This document shows, piece after piece, positions 34,584 to 44,034 of a DNA stretch of 64,000 nucleotides. The DNA comes from Pseudohongiella sp. (GTDB lineage: Bacteria > Pseudomonadota > Gammaproteobacteria > Pseudomonadales > Pseudohongiellaceae), in contig JAUSCD010000030.1 of the NCBI GenBank assembly GCA_030651695.1, positions 1 to 64,000 of the forward strand. The letters are read 5' to 3'. The notes under the pieces were generated by a model. That model worked only from the letters and a program-made list of their open reading frames with translations. It was not told where the DNA came from and ran no database searches. A program made the position numbers and the translations under genes. The stretch's first letter is position 1. Each line of letters opens with the position of its first letter.

Positions 34584-36905
34584 TCAAAGATTCCTGAGAC
34601 GGTCAAAAATTCGCTCTATCACTGAGTCACCACTTTCGCAATTGACGGAAGGGGCGGCAGATTGTCCTTCACGCAACGGCAGCATGAGTGGGGAGCGACA
34701 GTCACGCGCGGATTCGTTTCTTGTTGCCTGCGCAGATACACGTTGCCAGCTGACATCGGCCGGGGCGATGTTCTGGCGAGGCTGAATTTCCACCCTGTTC
34801 ATAATATCCGTCCATACCCGCAAGGCGCCAGATGACCCCGTCAATCCGGTTTCGCGGTTGTCATCGTGTCCCAGCCAGACTACGCCCACCAGATCGCCGC
34901 CGTAACCGGCAAACCAGCTATCACGCAGATCATTGGTGGTGCCGGTTTTTCCTGCCAGTGGCAGTCTTCTGTCAAGACGATTAAGCATGGCCCGGGCAGT
35001 GCCGCGCTCAAACACACCTTGCATTGCCCACTCAAGCTGAAACATGGATGTCGGGTCGGCAACCTGTTCGCTGCCAATACCATAACGCGCAAGACGCTCA
35101 CCAGAGCCGGTTGTAACAGCTTCCACCGCACGCAAGGGAGAGCGGAACCCGTTGCTGGCCAGTGTCTGATACATCCCGGCAACCTGCAGGGGAGTCATAT
35201 TGACCGACCCCAGCAACACTGAAGGGTAGGGCTGTACCGGACCATCAAAACCCAGTTTGCGCAGAGTGTTAATAACATTCGGCACGCCGATTTCCATACC
35301 AAGATCAACGGTAGCCAGGTTCATCGAACGTTGCAGGGCATCAAACAGGTAGACGTCGCCATACATCTGGTTGTCGTAATTGCGCGGCGTCCAGGTATCC
35401 CTGTTATTGAGCGGAATGGTCACGGGTTCATCTTTTAAGACGGAGGCCAATGTATATCTGCCGGTTTCCAGCGCGGTCAGCATCACAGCGGGCTTGACCA
35501 GTGAGCCAATAGGACGGGAAGCCCGCATGGCCCGGTTGAATCCGGTGTAACCGGACCGGCGACTTCCTGCCAGGGCACGGACTTCACCCGTGCTGGCGTC
35601 TGTGATCACCATGGCAGCCTCCAGAGCGTCGCCGGCGGGAGATCCGGGCGATGCCGGGACTTCAACAGCGGCGACCGCGTCATTGAGCGCAGTCTCCATG
35701 GTGTTCTGTACGCGCAGATCCAGCGTGGTGAAAATACGCAGGCCTTCAGTTTGTAAGGCGTCAGCATCGTAGTCGCGTGCCAGATCGGCGCGCACCAGCT
35801 CCATAAACGCGGGGTATCCGCTGCCTCGTTGTGCGGGGCGCTCAGCGACCTGCAAAGGCCGCGCCCGCGCCTGATCAAATTGCGCCTGCGTAATATAGCC
35901 CTGGTTTACCATCTGCGATAACACCACATTGCGACGCTCTACCGCACGCTGCGGATTGCGGCGCGGATGATAATAAGACGCCCCGCGCGGTAAGCCTGCC
36001 AGTAATGCCAGATCTTCCAGCGGGAGTTCCATCAGAGGGCGGCCGAAGTAGTGTTCAGCTGCCAGCGCGAATCCATGGATGGCGCGGCTGCCTTCCTGTC
36101 CCAGGAAAACCTCGTTCATGTACGCCGCCAGGATTTCATCTTTGCTGAAATGAATTTCCAGCGACAGCGCCATCAACGCCTCTTCAACCTTGCGTCTGAA
36201 GGTGCGGTCCTGCGTCAGATAAAGGTTTTTAACCAATTGCTGAGTCAGCGTGCTGCCGCCCTGAACAATGCCCCCTGCGCGCAGATTGGTAACGAAGGCG
36301 CGCATGATGCCAATAGGGTCTATGCCAAAATGGCTGTAAAAGCGGTGATCTTCCACTGCCACCACCGCGTTCAGCAGATCAGGCGGCACGTCGTTTAATG
36401 TCAGTGGCAGGCGATCTTCACCGGTATCGGGGTTGATCTGGGCAATTTCTACCGGCTCCAGTCTGACCAGAGCCAGCTCCCCGGTGTTCTGGTCGCCTCG
36501 CAGGCTGTCGATACGACGGCCCAGAAAATTCACATCAACATAAATACTGGGTTCTTCGCCATCCCAGAAGTCAAAGCCCCGGGTCCACAGGCGCACGCGG
36601 CTGTCACCGGCAGAGTACTCGCCAGGGCCACTGATGTTGCTGGAGCGCCGGTAACCCAGGCGTTGCAGGGTATCGCTCAGATCGGCGATATTCAGCTGCG
36701 CGCCGGCGTATAGCTCGACCGGGCGGGCATAGATACGGGCAGGAAGCGACCACTGCAGTGCCTCAAAATCACGTCGGATCTTGATATCGATAAACACACA
36801 CCAGATGGCAACAGCCACTGTGGCTGCCAGAAAAAGCTTTAACAGCAGACGGGGCAGGAAGCGTTTGGTCTGCTGCTTTTTACGTGAAACTCGGCGTTTG
36901 GTCAT
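34584..36905 (-). CDS. mrcB: Penicillin-binding protein 1b (bifunctional transglycosylase/transpeptidase)
   Basis: This class A PBP polymerises and cross-links peptidoglycan at the inner membrane. After a basic cytoplasmic tail and one membrane helix (LLLKLFLAATVAVAIWCVF) comes a UB2H-like domain (about residues 65-150). The GT51 transglycosylase has VEDHRFYSHFG, QGGSTLTQQLVKNLYL and RKVEEALMALSLE. The transpeptidase has the SxxK serine in SRPIGSLVKP, SMN and KTGTTN. Length 773 aa is normal for PBP1b. All catalytic residues are visible. The downstream TPR lipoprotein is in the same operon. Confidence 0.95.
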   Translation of the reverse strand: MTKRRVSRKKQQTKRFLPRLLLKLFLAATVAVAIWCVFIDIKIRRDFEALQWSLPARIYARPVELYAGAQLNIADLSDTLQRLGYRRSSNISGPGEYSAGDSRVRLWTRGFDFWDGEEPSIYVDVNFLGRRIDSLRGDQNTGELALVRLEPVEIAQINPDTGEDRLPLTLNDVPPDLLNAVVAVEDHRFYSHFGIDPIGIMRAFVTNLRAGGIVQGGSTLTQQLVKNLYLTQDRTFRRKVEEALMALSLEIHFSKDEILAAYMNEVFLGQEGSRAIHGFALAAEHYFGRPLMELPLEDLALLAGLPRGASYYHPRRNPQRAVERRNVVLSQMVNQGYITQAQFDQARARPLQVAERPAQRGSGYPAFMELVRADLARDYDADALQTEGLRIFTTLDLRVQNTMETALNDAVAAVEVPASPGSPAGDALEAAMVITDASTGEVRALAGSRRSGYTGFNRAMRASRPIGSLVKPAVMLTALETGRYTLASVLKDEPVTIPLNNRDTWTPRNYDNQMYGDVYLFDALQRSMNLATVDLGMEIGVPNVINTLRKLGFDGPVQPYPSVLLGSVNMTPLQVAGMYQTLASNGFRSPLRAVEAVTTGSGERLARYGIGSEQVADPTSMFQLEWAMQGVFERGTARAMLNRLDRRLPLAGKTGTTNDLRDSWFAGYGGDLVGVVWLGHDDNRETGLTGSSGALRVWTDIMNRVEIQPRQNIAPADVSWQRVSAQATRNESARDCRSPLMLPLREGQSAAPSVNCESGDSVIERIFDRLRNL

Positions 36906-37068
36906 AGGCGCGCATTATGCCACCTGAGGCGATAAATAAAAAACGGTGAAAAATGTCGGAATCCCGGTCAAATAAGACGAACGAGCGATATTTTTATTCC
37001 ATACGCCCGATTTTTGGGTAAGCTCCATCTGAATGCCGGTTTTATTGATAAATAAAGGATATTCAGGC

Positions 37069-37170
37069 ATGAAAATCATTAGTTTGGTTGCTGCAGCTTT
37101 TTCTATTATTTTAGCGGCTGCCGCTGTTTCACTTCAGTTAACGTTTGCAGGTAATCAAAATGACTATTAA
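37069..37170 (+). CDS. 33-residue hydrophobic small protein or leader peptide
   Basis: This ORF is too short for the supplied track. It begins with ATG after AAAGGA at eight bases spacing and encodes MKIISLVAAAFSIILAAAAVSLQLTF, then a short polar tail. The hydrophobic run of about 20 residues could be a membrane anchor or an uncleaved signal. Its stop codon overlaps the start of the M3 peptidase gene by 11 bases, which favours translational coupling. Whether it is a functional small membrane protein or only a leader peptide is not known; conservation would decide. Confidence 0.5.
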   Translation: MKIISLVAAAFSIILAAAAVSLQLTFAGNQNDY

Positions 37171-39376
37171 GAAACGCGCCTCGACGCACACAAAGATGGC
37201 AGTAAAAACTGTCAGCTCGGCACTTGTACTGTCGCTGGCGCTGAGCCAGTGCAGTCAGGAAAGTCCGACCAATTCAGTAGTTGAGGTGTCAGATCCGGCG
37301 GTTAGCGATCAGGCCCCGCCCGCAGACATGGCAAATCCTCTGTTACAGGCAAGCGGCCTGCCTTATGACATGCCGGCCTTTGACCGGATTCGTAATGAGC
37401 ATTACCTGCCCGCATACGAACAGGCCATGCAGATCAATCAAGCTGAGATTCAGGCAATTGCGACACTGGAAGATGAACCGAATTTCGACAACACCATCGT
37501 TGCCATGGAGCGCGCAGGAGAAGATCTGTCACGGGTAGCCCGCATCTTCAACAACGTGAATGGCGCTCATACCAATCCGGAGATGCAGGCAGTGCAACGG
37601 GAGCTGGCTCCAAGACTGGCCGCGCACAGCGATTCTATTTCACTTAATGACAGTCTGTTCCAGCGTGTAAGCGCGGTGTATGAGCAGCGCGATCAACTGT
37701 CGCTGGATCCGGAGTCGCATCGCCTGTTGGAACGTTACTACACTGACTTTGTACGCAGTGGTGCCATGCTGGATGAGCAGCAGAAAGATCGTCTGCGCGA
37801 GATCAATGCTGAGCTCGCGCGTCTGGGAGCACAGTTCAGCCAGAATGTGCTGGCTGAAGTGAATGCGTCTGCTGTTGTGGTTGATACACGCGAAGAGCTG
37901 GCCGGGCTGTCCGACGCGGAAATCCAGGCGGCGGCCGATGAGGCCCGGAACCGTGGTCTTGATGGCAAATACGTCATCACATTACTTAACACCAGCGGCC
38001 AGCCGCCATTGTCATCGCTGGAAAACCGGGCGCTGCGTGAGCGCATTCAGCAAACGTCTATTGCGCGTGGCAGCCGTGGCGGGGAGTTTGAGACCACCGG
38101 TATTCTGTCGGACACTTTAAAACTGCGTGCCGAGCGGGCACAGATGTTGGGTTTCGCCACACATGCAGATTTTGTGCTGGCTGAGCAGACAGCCGGAAGT
38201 GTGCAGGTGGTAAATGATCTGCTGTCTGGCATGGCGCCGGTAGCGGTAGCAAACGCGCGGGCAGAAGGCGCCGAGATTCAACGCATCATCAATGAGACTG
38301 AAGCACAGCCGTTTGAGCTGCAGGCCTGGGACTGGGATTTTTATGCGGAAAAAGTGCGGCGTGAACGTTATGCCTTTGACGAGTCCGAGGTGCGTCCGTA
38401 CTTTGAGTTGAGCAGTGTGTTGCAGAACGGTGTGTTCTATGCGGCAGGCCAGGTTTTCGGACTGACATTTACCCGTCGTCATGATCTGCCAACCTACCAT
38501 CCTGATGTCGAAGTCTGGGAAGTGTTTGACCGTGACGGACAGGGTCTTGGCATTATGCTGGGCGATTTCTATTCGCGCGGCAGCAAGCGTGGTGGTGCCT
38601 GGATGAACAGCTACAACATGCAGAGTGGATTGCTGGGCGGAAGTAAAGTGATTGGTAATCATCTGAATATAACCAAGCCGCCGGCAGGCGAACCCACGCT
38701 GATGACTTTCGATGAGGTGACCACCTTATTCCACGAATTTGGTCATGTGTTACACGGGCTGTTCTCTGACGTGACGTACCCGCGTTTTGCCGGTACCGCT
38801 GTGCCACGGGACTTTGTTGAATTCCCGTCACAAGTTAATGAAATGTGGGCGACATGGCCACAAGTGCTGGAGAACTACGCCCGTCACTATCAAACCGGCG
38901 AGCGTATTCCACAGGAGTTGCTCGACAAGGTGATGGAGGCCGCGCAGTTTAACGAAGGTTTCCGCACCACTGAATATCTTGGCGCATCAATTATTGACAT
39001 GGCGCTGCATCAGTTACTCCCGGAGCAGATCCCGGCCGGTGATCAGATCATGGAATTTGAAGCGGGTGTATTGCGTGATGCCGGTCTGGATTACGCGCCG
39101 GTACCACCACGGTATCGTGCGCCTTACTTCTCTCACATCATGGGTGGTTATGCGGCAGGTTATTACTCCTATATCTGGAGTGAGGTGCTGGATGCCGATG
39201 CCGTGCAATGGTTTGTCGAAAACGGCGGCATGCGAAGAGAAAACGGTGATCACTTCCGTAATACTTTGCTTTCGCTTGGTGGTAGCGAAGAGGCGATGAC
39301 CATTTATCGCAACTTTGCCGGGCGCGAACCCGATATGAGTCATATGTTACGTCGCCGCGGATTGCTGAATGAGTAA
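37160..39376 (+). CDS. M3-family oligopeptidase (Dcp/OpdA-like), probable exported
   Basis: This zinc metallopeptidase has the M3 motif LFHEFGHVLHGLF (HExxH, about residue 530) and the downstream glutamate region (FVEFPSQVNEMW), with the family's long helical N-terminal part. The N-terminus is a signal sequence (KTVSSALVLSLALSQC); the last residues resemble a lipobox but with Gln before Cys, so lipidation is uncertain. It would degrade oligopeptides in the periplasm. ATG 37160 is used over 37145. It overlaps the YfcC transporter gene by 8 bases, and the aspartase gene follows, suggesting a peptide and amino acid utilisation operon. Confidence 0.9.
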   Translation: MTIKKRASTHTKMAVKTVSSALVLSLALSQCSQESPTNSVVEVSDPAVSDQAPPADMANPLLQASGLPYDMPAFDRIRNEHYLPAYEQAMQINQAEIQAIATLEDEPNFDNTIVAMERAGEDLSRVARIFNNVNGAHTNPEMQAVQRELAPRLAAHSDSISLNDSLFQRVSAVYEQRDQLSLDPESHRLLERYYTDFVRSGAMLDEQQKDRLREINAELARLGAQFSQNVLAEVNASAVVVDTREELAGLSDAEIQAAADEARNRGLDGKYVITLLNTSGQPPLSSLENRALRERIQQTSIARGSRGGEFETTGILSDTLKLRAERAQMLGFATHADFVLAEQTAGSVQVVNDLLSGMAPVAVANARAEGAEIQRIINETEAQPFELQAWDWDFYAEKVRRERYAFDESEVRPYFELSSVLQNGVFYAAGQVFGLTFTRRHDLPTYHPDVEVWEVFDRDGQGLGIMLGDFYSRGSKRGGAWMNSYNMQSGLLGGSKVIGNHLNITKPPAGEPTLMTFDEVTTLFHEFGHVLHGLFSDVTYPRFAGTAVPRDFVEFPSQVNEMWATWPQVLENYARHYQTGERIPQELLDKVMEAAQFNEGFRTTEYLGASIIDMALHQLLPEQIPAGDQIMEFEAGVLRDAGLDYAPVPPRYRAPYFSHIMGGYAAGYYSYIWSEVLDADAVQWFVENGGMRRENGDHFRNTLLSLGGSEEAMTIYRNFAGREPDMSHMLRRRGLLNE

Positions 39377-40748
39377 ACCATTCAAGATCCCCAACACACT
39401 GGTGCTGCTGTTTATCATGCAGATAGCGGCGCTGGTAGTGACCTGGATTCTGCCTGCAGGTGAATTCCAGACGCAACCCAATGAAGTCGGGCGTCAACTT
39501 GTGATTCCCGGCACCTTTGAGTATCTGGAAGAGTCTCCGACTTTGACGCCGCTGGCAATTCTGACGGCGATCCCCCGGGGATTGGCCGATGCCCAGGACA
39601 TCATATTTTTTGTGCTACTGGTTGGCGGGGTGTTGGCTGTCATCCGGCATACTGGTGCTATTGAAGCGTTGCTGGGCCGGGTTCTGAAACGCTTCAGTAC
39701 GCGCATGGGGCTTTTGATATTTTTCCCGATGCTGGCATTCGCGCTGGGTTCCAGCACGTTTGGGATGGCGGTTGAATTTATCACGCTGGTTGGTTTGCTG
39801 ATCAGTTTCTGTCTGGCGTTGCGGCTGGACAAAATGACGGCAGTCGCCGTGTTGGTGGTGGGTTATGGCGTCGGTTACGGCGCCGCTGCCATGAATCCGT
39901 TTACTGTAATGGTCGCTCAGGGAGTTGCCGGCTTGCAGCCCGGCTCGGGTATATGGCTGCGCCTGCTGATTTTTCTGCCGCTGTTGCTGCTGGGATTTCA
40001 TCATGTGTATCGCTACGCAAAACTGGTGAAAGCCGATCCGTCTCGTAGTCTGGTGGCGGATCTGCAGGATGCTTCTGTGGAGGTCAATGCAGACGGTTTC
40101 CCGGAGATGACACGTACCCGGCTGATGGTTTTGCTGGCCATGCTGGCAACTATAATCACGCTGGTATTTGGCGTAATGGTGCTGCGCTGGTATCTCGTTG
40201 AGCTGAGTGCTCTGTTTCTGGCGCTGGGTCTTGCCGTGGTGCTAATTGCCCGACTGGGGGCGGATGAATCAGCAACTGCGTTTGCCAAAGGAGCATCGGA
40301 TCTGGTTTACACTGCCATGCTGATTGGATTCGCGCGCGCAATTGCGTTGATTCTGGAAGATGGTGAGGTGTTATATACGATAGTGCATGGCTTATCGATG
40401 CCACTCAGTATGGTGGGTGCTGAACTGTCAGTTGTTGGCATGTTGCTGATGCAAAGCATGATGAACTTTTTTATTCCTTCTGGCAGCGGGCAGGCCTATG
40501 TCACTATGCCATTGATGGCACCGATGGCTGATATTCTTGGCATCACCCGGCAGACCGCTGTGCTGGCTTATCAGTTCGGTGATGGATTCACCAATATGGT
40601 TGTGCCAACCAATCCCATCCTGATGGGAATACTCGGTGTAGCCGGCGTCCCTTACGACAGATGGTTCAAATTTATTGTGCCATTGATGCTAAAAATTTTA
40701 TTGGCTTGCTCGGTTATCCTTATATTTGCAGTCTGGATTGGTTACTAA
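39369..40748 (+). CDS. YfcC-family membrane transporter (putative amino acid/dicarboxylate)
   Basis: The protein is 459 aa with 11-12 hydrophobic segments. The N-terminus (KIPNTLVLLFIMQIAALVVTWILPAGEF) and the motif FFIPSGSGQAYVTMPLMAPMAD followed by AYQFGDGFTNMVVPTNPI are typical of the YfcC/ArcD-like branch of the ion transporter superfamily. Members are annotated as transporters of arginine/ornithine or C4-dicarboxylates without much direct evidence. Between a peptidase and aspartase, uptake of an amino acid or dipeptide is a fair inference. It overlaps the peptidase by 8 bases. Confidence 0.85.
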   Translation: MSKPFKIPNTLVLLFIMQIAALVVTWILPAGEFQTQPNEVGRQLVIPGTFEYLEESPTLTPLAILTAIPRGLADAQDIIFFVLLVGGVLAVIRHTGAIEALLGRVLKRFSTRMGLLIFFPMLAFALGSSTFGMAVEFITLVGLLISFCLALRLDKMTAVAVLVVGYGVGYGAAAMNPFTVMVAQGVAGLQPGSGIWLRLLIFLPLLLLGFHHVYRYAKLVKADPSRSLVADLQDASVEVNADGFPEMTRTRLMVLLAMLATIITLVFGVMVLRWYLVELSALFLALGLAVVLIARLGADESATAFAKGASDLVYTAMLIGFARAIALILEDGEVLYTIVHGLSMPLSMVGAELSVVGMLLMQSMMNFFIPSGSGQAYVTMPLMAPMADILGITRQTAVLAYQFGDGFTNMVVPTNPILMGILGVAGVPYDRWFKFIVPLMLKILLACSVILIFAVWIGY

Positions 40749-40778
40749 AAAAACCCTGAACTTCACGAGAAAATAGCA

Positions 40779-42221
40779 ATGATGATCCCGATCCCGCGCC
40801 AGGAAGATGTGCTCCTGGGCCCGCACAGAAAAGAGAAAGATCTGCTGGGTGCGCTGGCAGTGCCCCTGGAAGCCTACTACGGAGTTCAGACCCAGCGCGC
40901 TCTGGAGAATTTTATTTTAAGTGGTGTTCCCCTGGCGCACTTTCCGAAAATGATTATTGGCCTTGCCATGGTCAAGAAGGCTGCTGCTGCTGCCAACCAC
41001 GATATCGGAGAGCTCGAGACTGTAAAATTCGACGCAATTTGCGTAGCCTGTGATCGCATCATCAACGGTGAGTTCCACGATCAGTTTGTGGTCGATATGA
41101 TTCAGGGCGGTGCCGGCACATCGACCAATATGAATGCCAATGAAGTCATTGCCAATGTGGCGCTGGAACATCTTGGTTTTGGTAAAGGCGAATACAGCAA
41201 ACTGCATCCGAATAATGATGTAAACATGTCGCAGTCTACCAACGACGCCTACCCGACTGCGATACGTGTAGGATTGCAGTTATCGCACGCTGAGCTCGTT
41301 GATAGCCTGGCATTGTTGCAGCAGGCCTTCGCGGCAAAGCGAGACGAGTTCAAAGACATTATCAAGATGGGCCGTACTCAATTGCAGGACGCTGTACCCA
41401 TGACGCTGGGGCAGGAGTTCGGCGCTTACGCCACTACATTGGGCGAGGATATTGAGCGACTGGCGGGCATGTATGATTTGCTGCGCGAAGTAAATCTTGG
41501 AGGTACCGCCATTGGTACCGGTCTGAACGCCGATCCGCGTTACGCTGTTCTGGCGGTTGATCATCTTGCCCGGATCTGCGGGCATCCGATGCGACTGGCG
41601 CCGGATCTGATTGAAGCAACCTCGGACATGGGGGCATTTGTACTTTTTTCTGGTATGACCAAACGTATAGCGGTCAAGTTGTCCAAGATCTGCAACGATC
41701 TGCGCTTGTTGTCCAGTGGTCCGCGCACAGGTTTTTTTGAAATCAATCTGCCACCGCAGCAGCCGGGCTCGTCCATCATGCCGGGCAAAGTGAATCCGGT
41801 AATTCCCGAGGCAGTGAATCAGGTGGCTTACCAGGTGATCGGAAACGATCTCGCCATTACCATGGCGGCCGAAGCGGGCCAGTTACAACTCAATGTGATG
41901 GAGCCATTGATCGCGTACAAAATTCTTGAGTCCATGCGCCTGTTGCGTCGTGCCATGGACATGCTGCGTGAGCGTTGCGTGGTTGGTATCACCGCCAATG
42001 CCGACCGGTGCAGGGAGTTGGTAAACAATTCTATCGGGCTTATTACAGCACTTAACCCGTACATCGGTTATGACAATGCAACACGCATTGCGGCCATAGC
42101 CTTACATACGGGCCGTGGTGTGTTGGAGCTGGTGCGCGAAGAAGGGCTTGTAGAGGAGTCACTACTGGTAGAAATTCTGAAGCCGGAGAACATGGTCAAT
42201 CCCCGGCCACAACGACGATAG
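40779..42221 (+). CDS. aspA: Aspartate ammonia-lyase
   Basis: It catalyses reversible deamination of L-aspartate to fumarate and ammonia. Of the fumarase/aspartase superfamily motifs, TNMNANEVIAN, NDVNMSQSTNDAYPTA, GRTQLQDAVPMTLGQEF and the catalytic flexible loop GSSIMPGKVNPVIPE are all present. Asp-directed features and the length of 480 aa favour AspA over FumC; fumarase is the alternative. Two ATG codons are adjacent at 40779; the second is about as likely. It lies 30 bases after the YfcC gene, so it would feed amino-acid carbon into the TCA cycle. Confidence 0.9.
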   Translation: MMIPIPRQEDVLLGPHRKEKDLLGALAVPLEAYYGVQTQRALENFILSGVPLAHFPKMIIGLAMVKKAAAAANHDIGELETVKFDAICVACDRIINGEFHDQFVVDMIQGGAGTSTNMNANEVIANVALEHLGFGKGEYSKLHPNNDVNMSQSTNDAYPTAIRVGLQLSHAELVDSLALLQQAFAAKRDEFKDIIKMGRTQLQDAVPMTLGQEFGAYATTLGEDIERLAGMYDLLREVNLGGTAIGTGLNADPRYAVLAVDHLARICGHPMRLAPDLIEATSDMGAFVLFSGMTKRIAVKLSKICNDLRLLSSGPRTGFFEINLPPQQPGSSIMPGKVNPVIPEAVNQVAYQVIGNDLAITMAAEAGQLQLNVMEPLIAYKILESMRLLRRAMDMLRERCVVGITANADRCRELVNNSIGLITALNPYIGYDNATRIAAIALHTGRGVLELVREEGLVEESLLVEILKPENMVNPRPQRR

Positions 42222-42258
42222 TGTATGGGTCACCAAGCGCCCTGGAGGTTGAGTCTCC

Positions 42259-42801
42259 TCAGCCGCCAAATACACATTCAGGATCCACCGTCACATTGTT
42301 GGTGTTATCACTGACTGTGACCTGACCGTCCTGAATCAGGACCTGCAAATGCATGGTGCGCTGAGCCAGTAACGCCAGGGCTTCGGTCTGCCCGACTGGC
42401 AGATTGAAAATCTGCAGGTTTGATTGTCGATCAAACTGGGGTTTGTTATTGGCCAGCCAGATTTCGGCAGTGCGGCCGCCATACGTATAGATACGTACTT
42501 CTCCGGAACGACCGCAGGCTTTGCGCACCAGTCTCTCGTCTGGCGTGCCGACATCAATCCACAGGTCGATCACGCCGGTAAGGTCCTTCAGCCAGACATC
42601 TGCTTCCTCGTCATTGGTCATGCCTTGTCCGAATTCCAGACGCTCGTGGGCATTGAGTGCAAATGCCAACAGGCGCACCATCATGCGTTCGTCGGTTTCA
42701 GACGGGTGACGCGCCAGGGTGATGGTGTGATCCTCGTAATAATTACGATCCATGTCTGCTATCTGCAGATTGGCTTTGAATACGGTCGATTTGGTGGCCA
42801 T
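42259..42801 (-). CDS. yaeQ: YaeQ family protein
   Basis: YaeQ is a conserved gammaproteobacterial protein with a PD-(D/E)XK nuclease-like fold and unclear function, once proposed as an RfaH suppressor. Characteristic stretches are KSTVFKANLQIADMDRNYYEDH near the start, AFALNAHERLEFG and DLWIDVGTPDERLVRKACGR. Length 180 aa matches the family. I set the start at ATG 42801; the longer track form starting at 42873 runs through the intergenic palindrome and cannot be real. It converges with aspA and diverges from the ECF sigma gene. Confidence 0.93.
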   Translation of the reverse strand: MATKSTVFKANLQIADMDRNYYEDHTITLARHPSETDERMMVRLLAFALNAHERLEFGQGMTNDEEADVWLKDLTGVIDLWIDVGTPDERLVRKACGRSGEVRIYTYGGRTAEIWLANNKPQFDRQSNLQIFNLPVGQTEALALLAQRTMHLQVLIQDGQVTVSDNTNNVTVDPECVFGG

Positions 42802-42840
42802 GTATAGTATTCCGGTCGGGGGCCGGAGATGATAAAGGAG

Positions 42841-42872
42841 TGGGGACGGAGGAGCAAACTCCTCCGTCCCCA
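42841..42872. repeat. Perfect 14-bp palindrome with 4-base loop (REP-like)
   Basis: The arms TGGGGACGGAGGAG and CTCCTCCGTCCCCA are perfect inverted copies around CAAA. It lies between two divergent genes, so it is not an ordinary terminator for either. Because both strands read GTG-GGG-ACG-GAG-GAG, the ORF track gives both neighbours the same false N-terminus, MGTEE. The composition resembles repetitive extragenic palindromes mobilised by RAYT (TnpA-REP) enzymes. Confidence 0.7.
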
Positions 42873-42950
42873 TTGCCCCGTTGCATTACCCCCTTTAAAC
42901 CTTTCGCTCAGACTCGCCGTCTTAATAATCAAACAAGGACACGGTTTGAT

Positions 42951-43487
42951 ATGTCAGCTGAGATTACACAGGTCATACGCTCTGCGCAGAATGGCGATCG
43001 CCAGGCGTTTTACCTGCTTTATCAGCAGCATATATCGCGGGTTTACGCGGTTTGCTGGCGCTTGCTGGGTGATGCTCAAAAAGCAGAAGACGCCTGTCAG
43101 GAGATCTTTATCAAGGTCTGGCAACGTCTGCCCGAGTTTAATGGTGACAGCACACTGGCGACCTGGCTGCATACCATTGCCACGCGCACAGCAATAGATT
43201 TATGGCGACAGGACAAGCGCCTGCGGTTTGTAGACAGTGACGAGCTCAATAACTCAGCAGACGCTTTGCAGGAGGATGCGCCGCAGTCGTCGCCGGGACA
43301 GGCACGAGATCTGGAGCTGGCCATTCAGCGATTGCCGGCGCAGGCCAAAGCCGTTTTTGTGCTGTTTGCGCTGGAGGGCTATCAGCATAACGAAATCGCA
43401 AACCTGCTGGATATTGCAGAAGGTTCCAGCAAAGCACAGTACCATAGAGCAAGGCAGTTATTACGGGGGTTTTTAGGTGAAAACTGA
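42951..43487 (+). CDS. ECF-type RNA polymerase sigma factor
   Basis: It has 178 aa with sigma region 2 (FYLLYQQHISRVYAVCWRLLGDAQKAEDACQEIFIKVWQRL, then TWLHTIATRTAIDLWR) and region 4 (LPAQAKAVFVLFALEGYQHNEIANLLDIAEGSSKAQYHRARQ). The lack of region 3 marks it as an extracytoplasmic function sigma factor. ATG 42951 is used, with AAGGA upstream; the track start at 42840 lies in the palindrome. It overlaps the next gene by 11 bases, the usual arrangement for a sigma/anti-sigma pair. It likely drives its own operon, but no promoter motif could be verified. Confidence 0.93.
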   Translation: MSAEITQVIRSAQNGDRQAFYLLYQQHISRVYAVCWRLLGDAQKAEDACQEIFIKVWQRLPEFNGDSTLATWLHTIATRTAIDLWRQDKRLRFVDSDELNNSADALQEDAPQSSPGQARDLELAIQRLPAQAKAVFVLFALEGYQHNEIANLLDIAEGSSKAQYHRARQLLRGFLGEN

Positions 43488-44034
43488 ACAGCAACTGGAT
43501 CAGGCCATAGGTGAGCTGGCGCGCGAAATCAAGCCGCCGCGCGATCTGTGGCTGGCGATTGAGCCTCAGTTGCAGGACAGGCAATCAGCCGTGCCTTGGT
43601 ATCGGGCTATCAACAACCAACGTTGGGCGGCAGTGATTGCGTTAGCGCTGGTGGGCACCTTGTGGTGGAGTCAGCAGAACGTGCCACAACCGGGCCAGCT
43701 TGTGTCTGATCCCACCGTTGCCAGCGTCGACCAGAGTGATAACGAAGCGCCGCAGCTACCGGCTGATGCCCAGATTTTTGAAAGTTTTGAGCAGATCAAG
43801 GCGCAGCAGTTTGGCGAACTTGACTACATAAGTCCCGATGCGGGCAACTGGCAGTACCAGCTTGCGGTCTGGGATCAGGCCATTTTGCAGGTACGCGGCG
43901 CTCTGGAATATTACCCTGAAGAGCCTTTCCTTTTGGCGCAGATGCAAGGCCTTTATCGACAACAGCTCGAGTACCTGCAGACTATCAGTGCACTCGATAT
44001 CAATCATGATGTCTGGATGGAGAATCAACCATGA
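43477..44034 (+). CDS. Putative single-pass membrane anti-sigma-like protein
   Basis: I do not recognise a named family. The 185-aa protein has a short cytoplasmic N-terminus (about 45 aa), one membrane helix (WAAVIALALVGTLWW), and a periplasmic region with LEYYPEEPFLLAQMQGLYRQQLEYLQ. This topology and its position right after the sigma gene suggest an anti-sigma factor. The zinc anti-sigma motif (HxxxCxxC) is absent, so if it acts as one it is of the non-zinc type. It starts with GTG overlapping the sigma gene and ends overlapping the DUF4097 gene by ATGA. Confidence 0.7.
   Translation: MKTEQQLDQAIGELAREIKPPRDLWLAIEPQLQDRQSAVPWYRAINNQRWAAVIALALVGTLWWSQQNVPQPGQLVSDPTVASVDQSDNEAPQLPADAQIFESFEQIKAQQFGELDYISPDAGNWQYQLAVWDQAILQVRGALEYYPEEPFLLAQMQGLYRQQLEYLQTISALDINHDVWMENQP

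Noticed and set aside
42801-42873. Extended N-termini MGTEE for both YaeQ and the ECF sigma factor
   Set aside because: Both come from GTG codons inside the perfect palindrome; family alignments and ribosome sites support ATG 42801 and ATG 42951.
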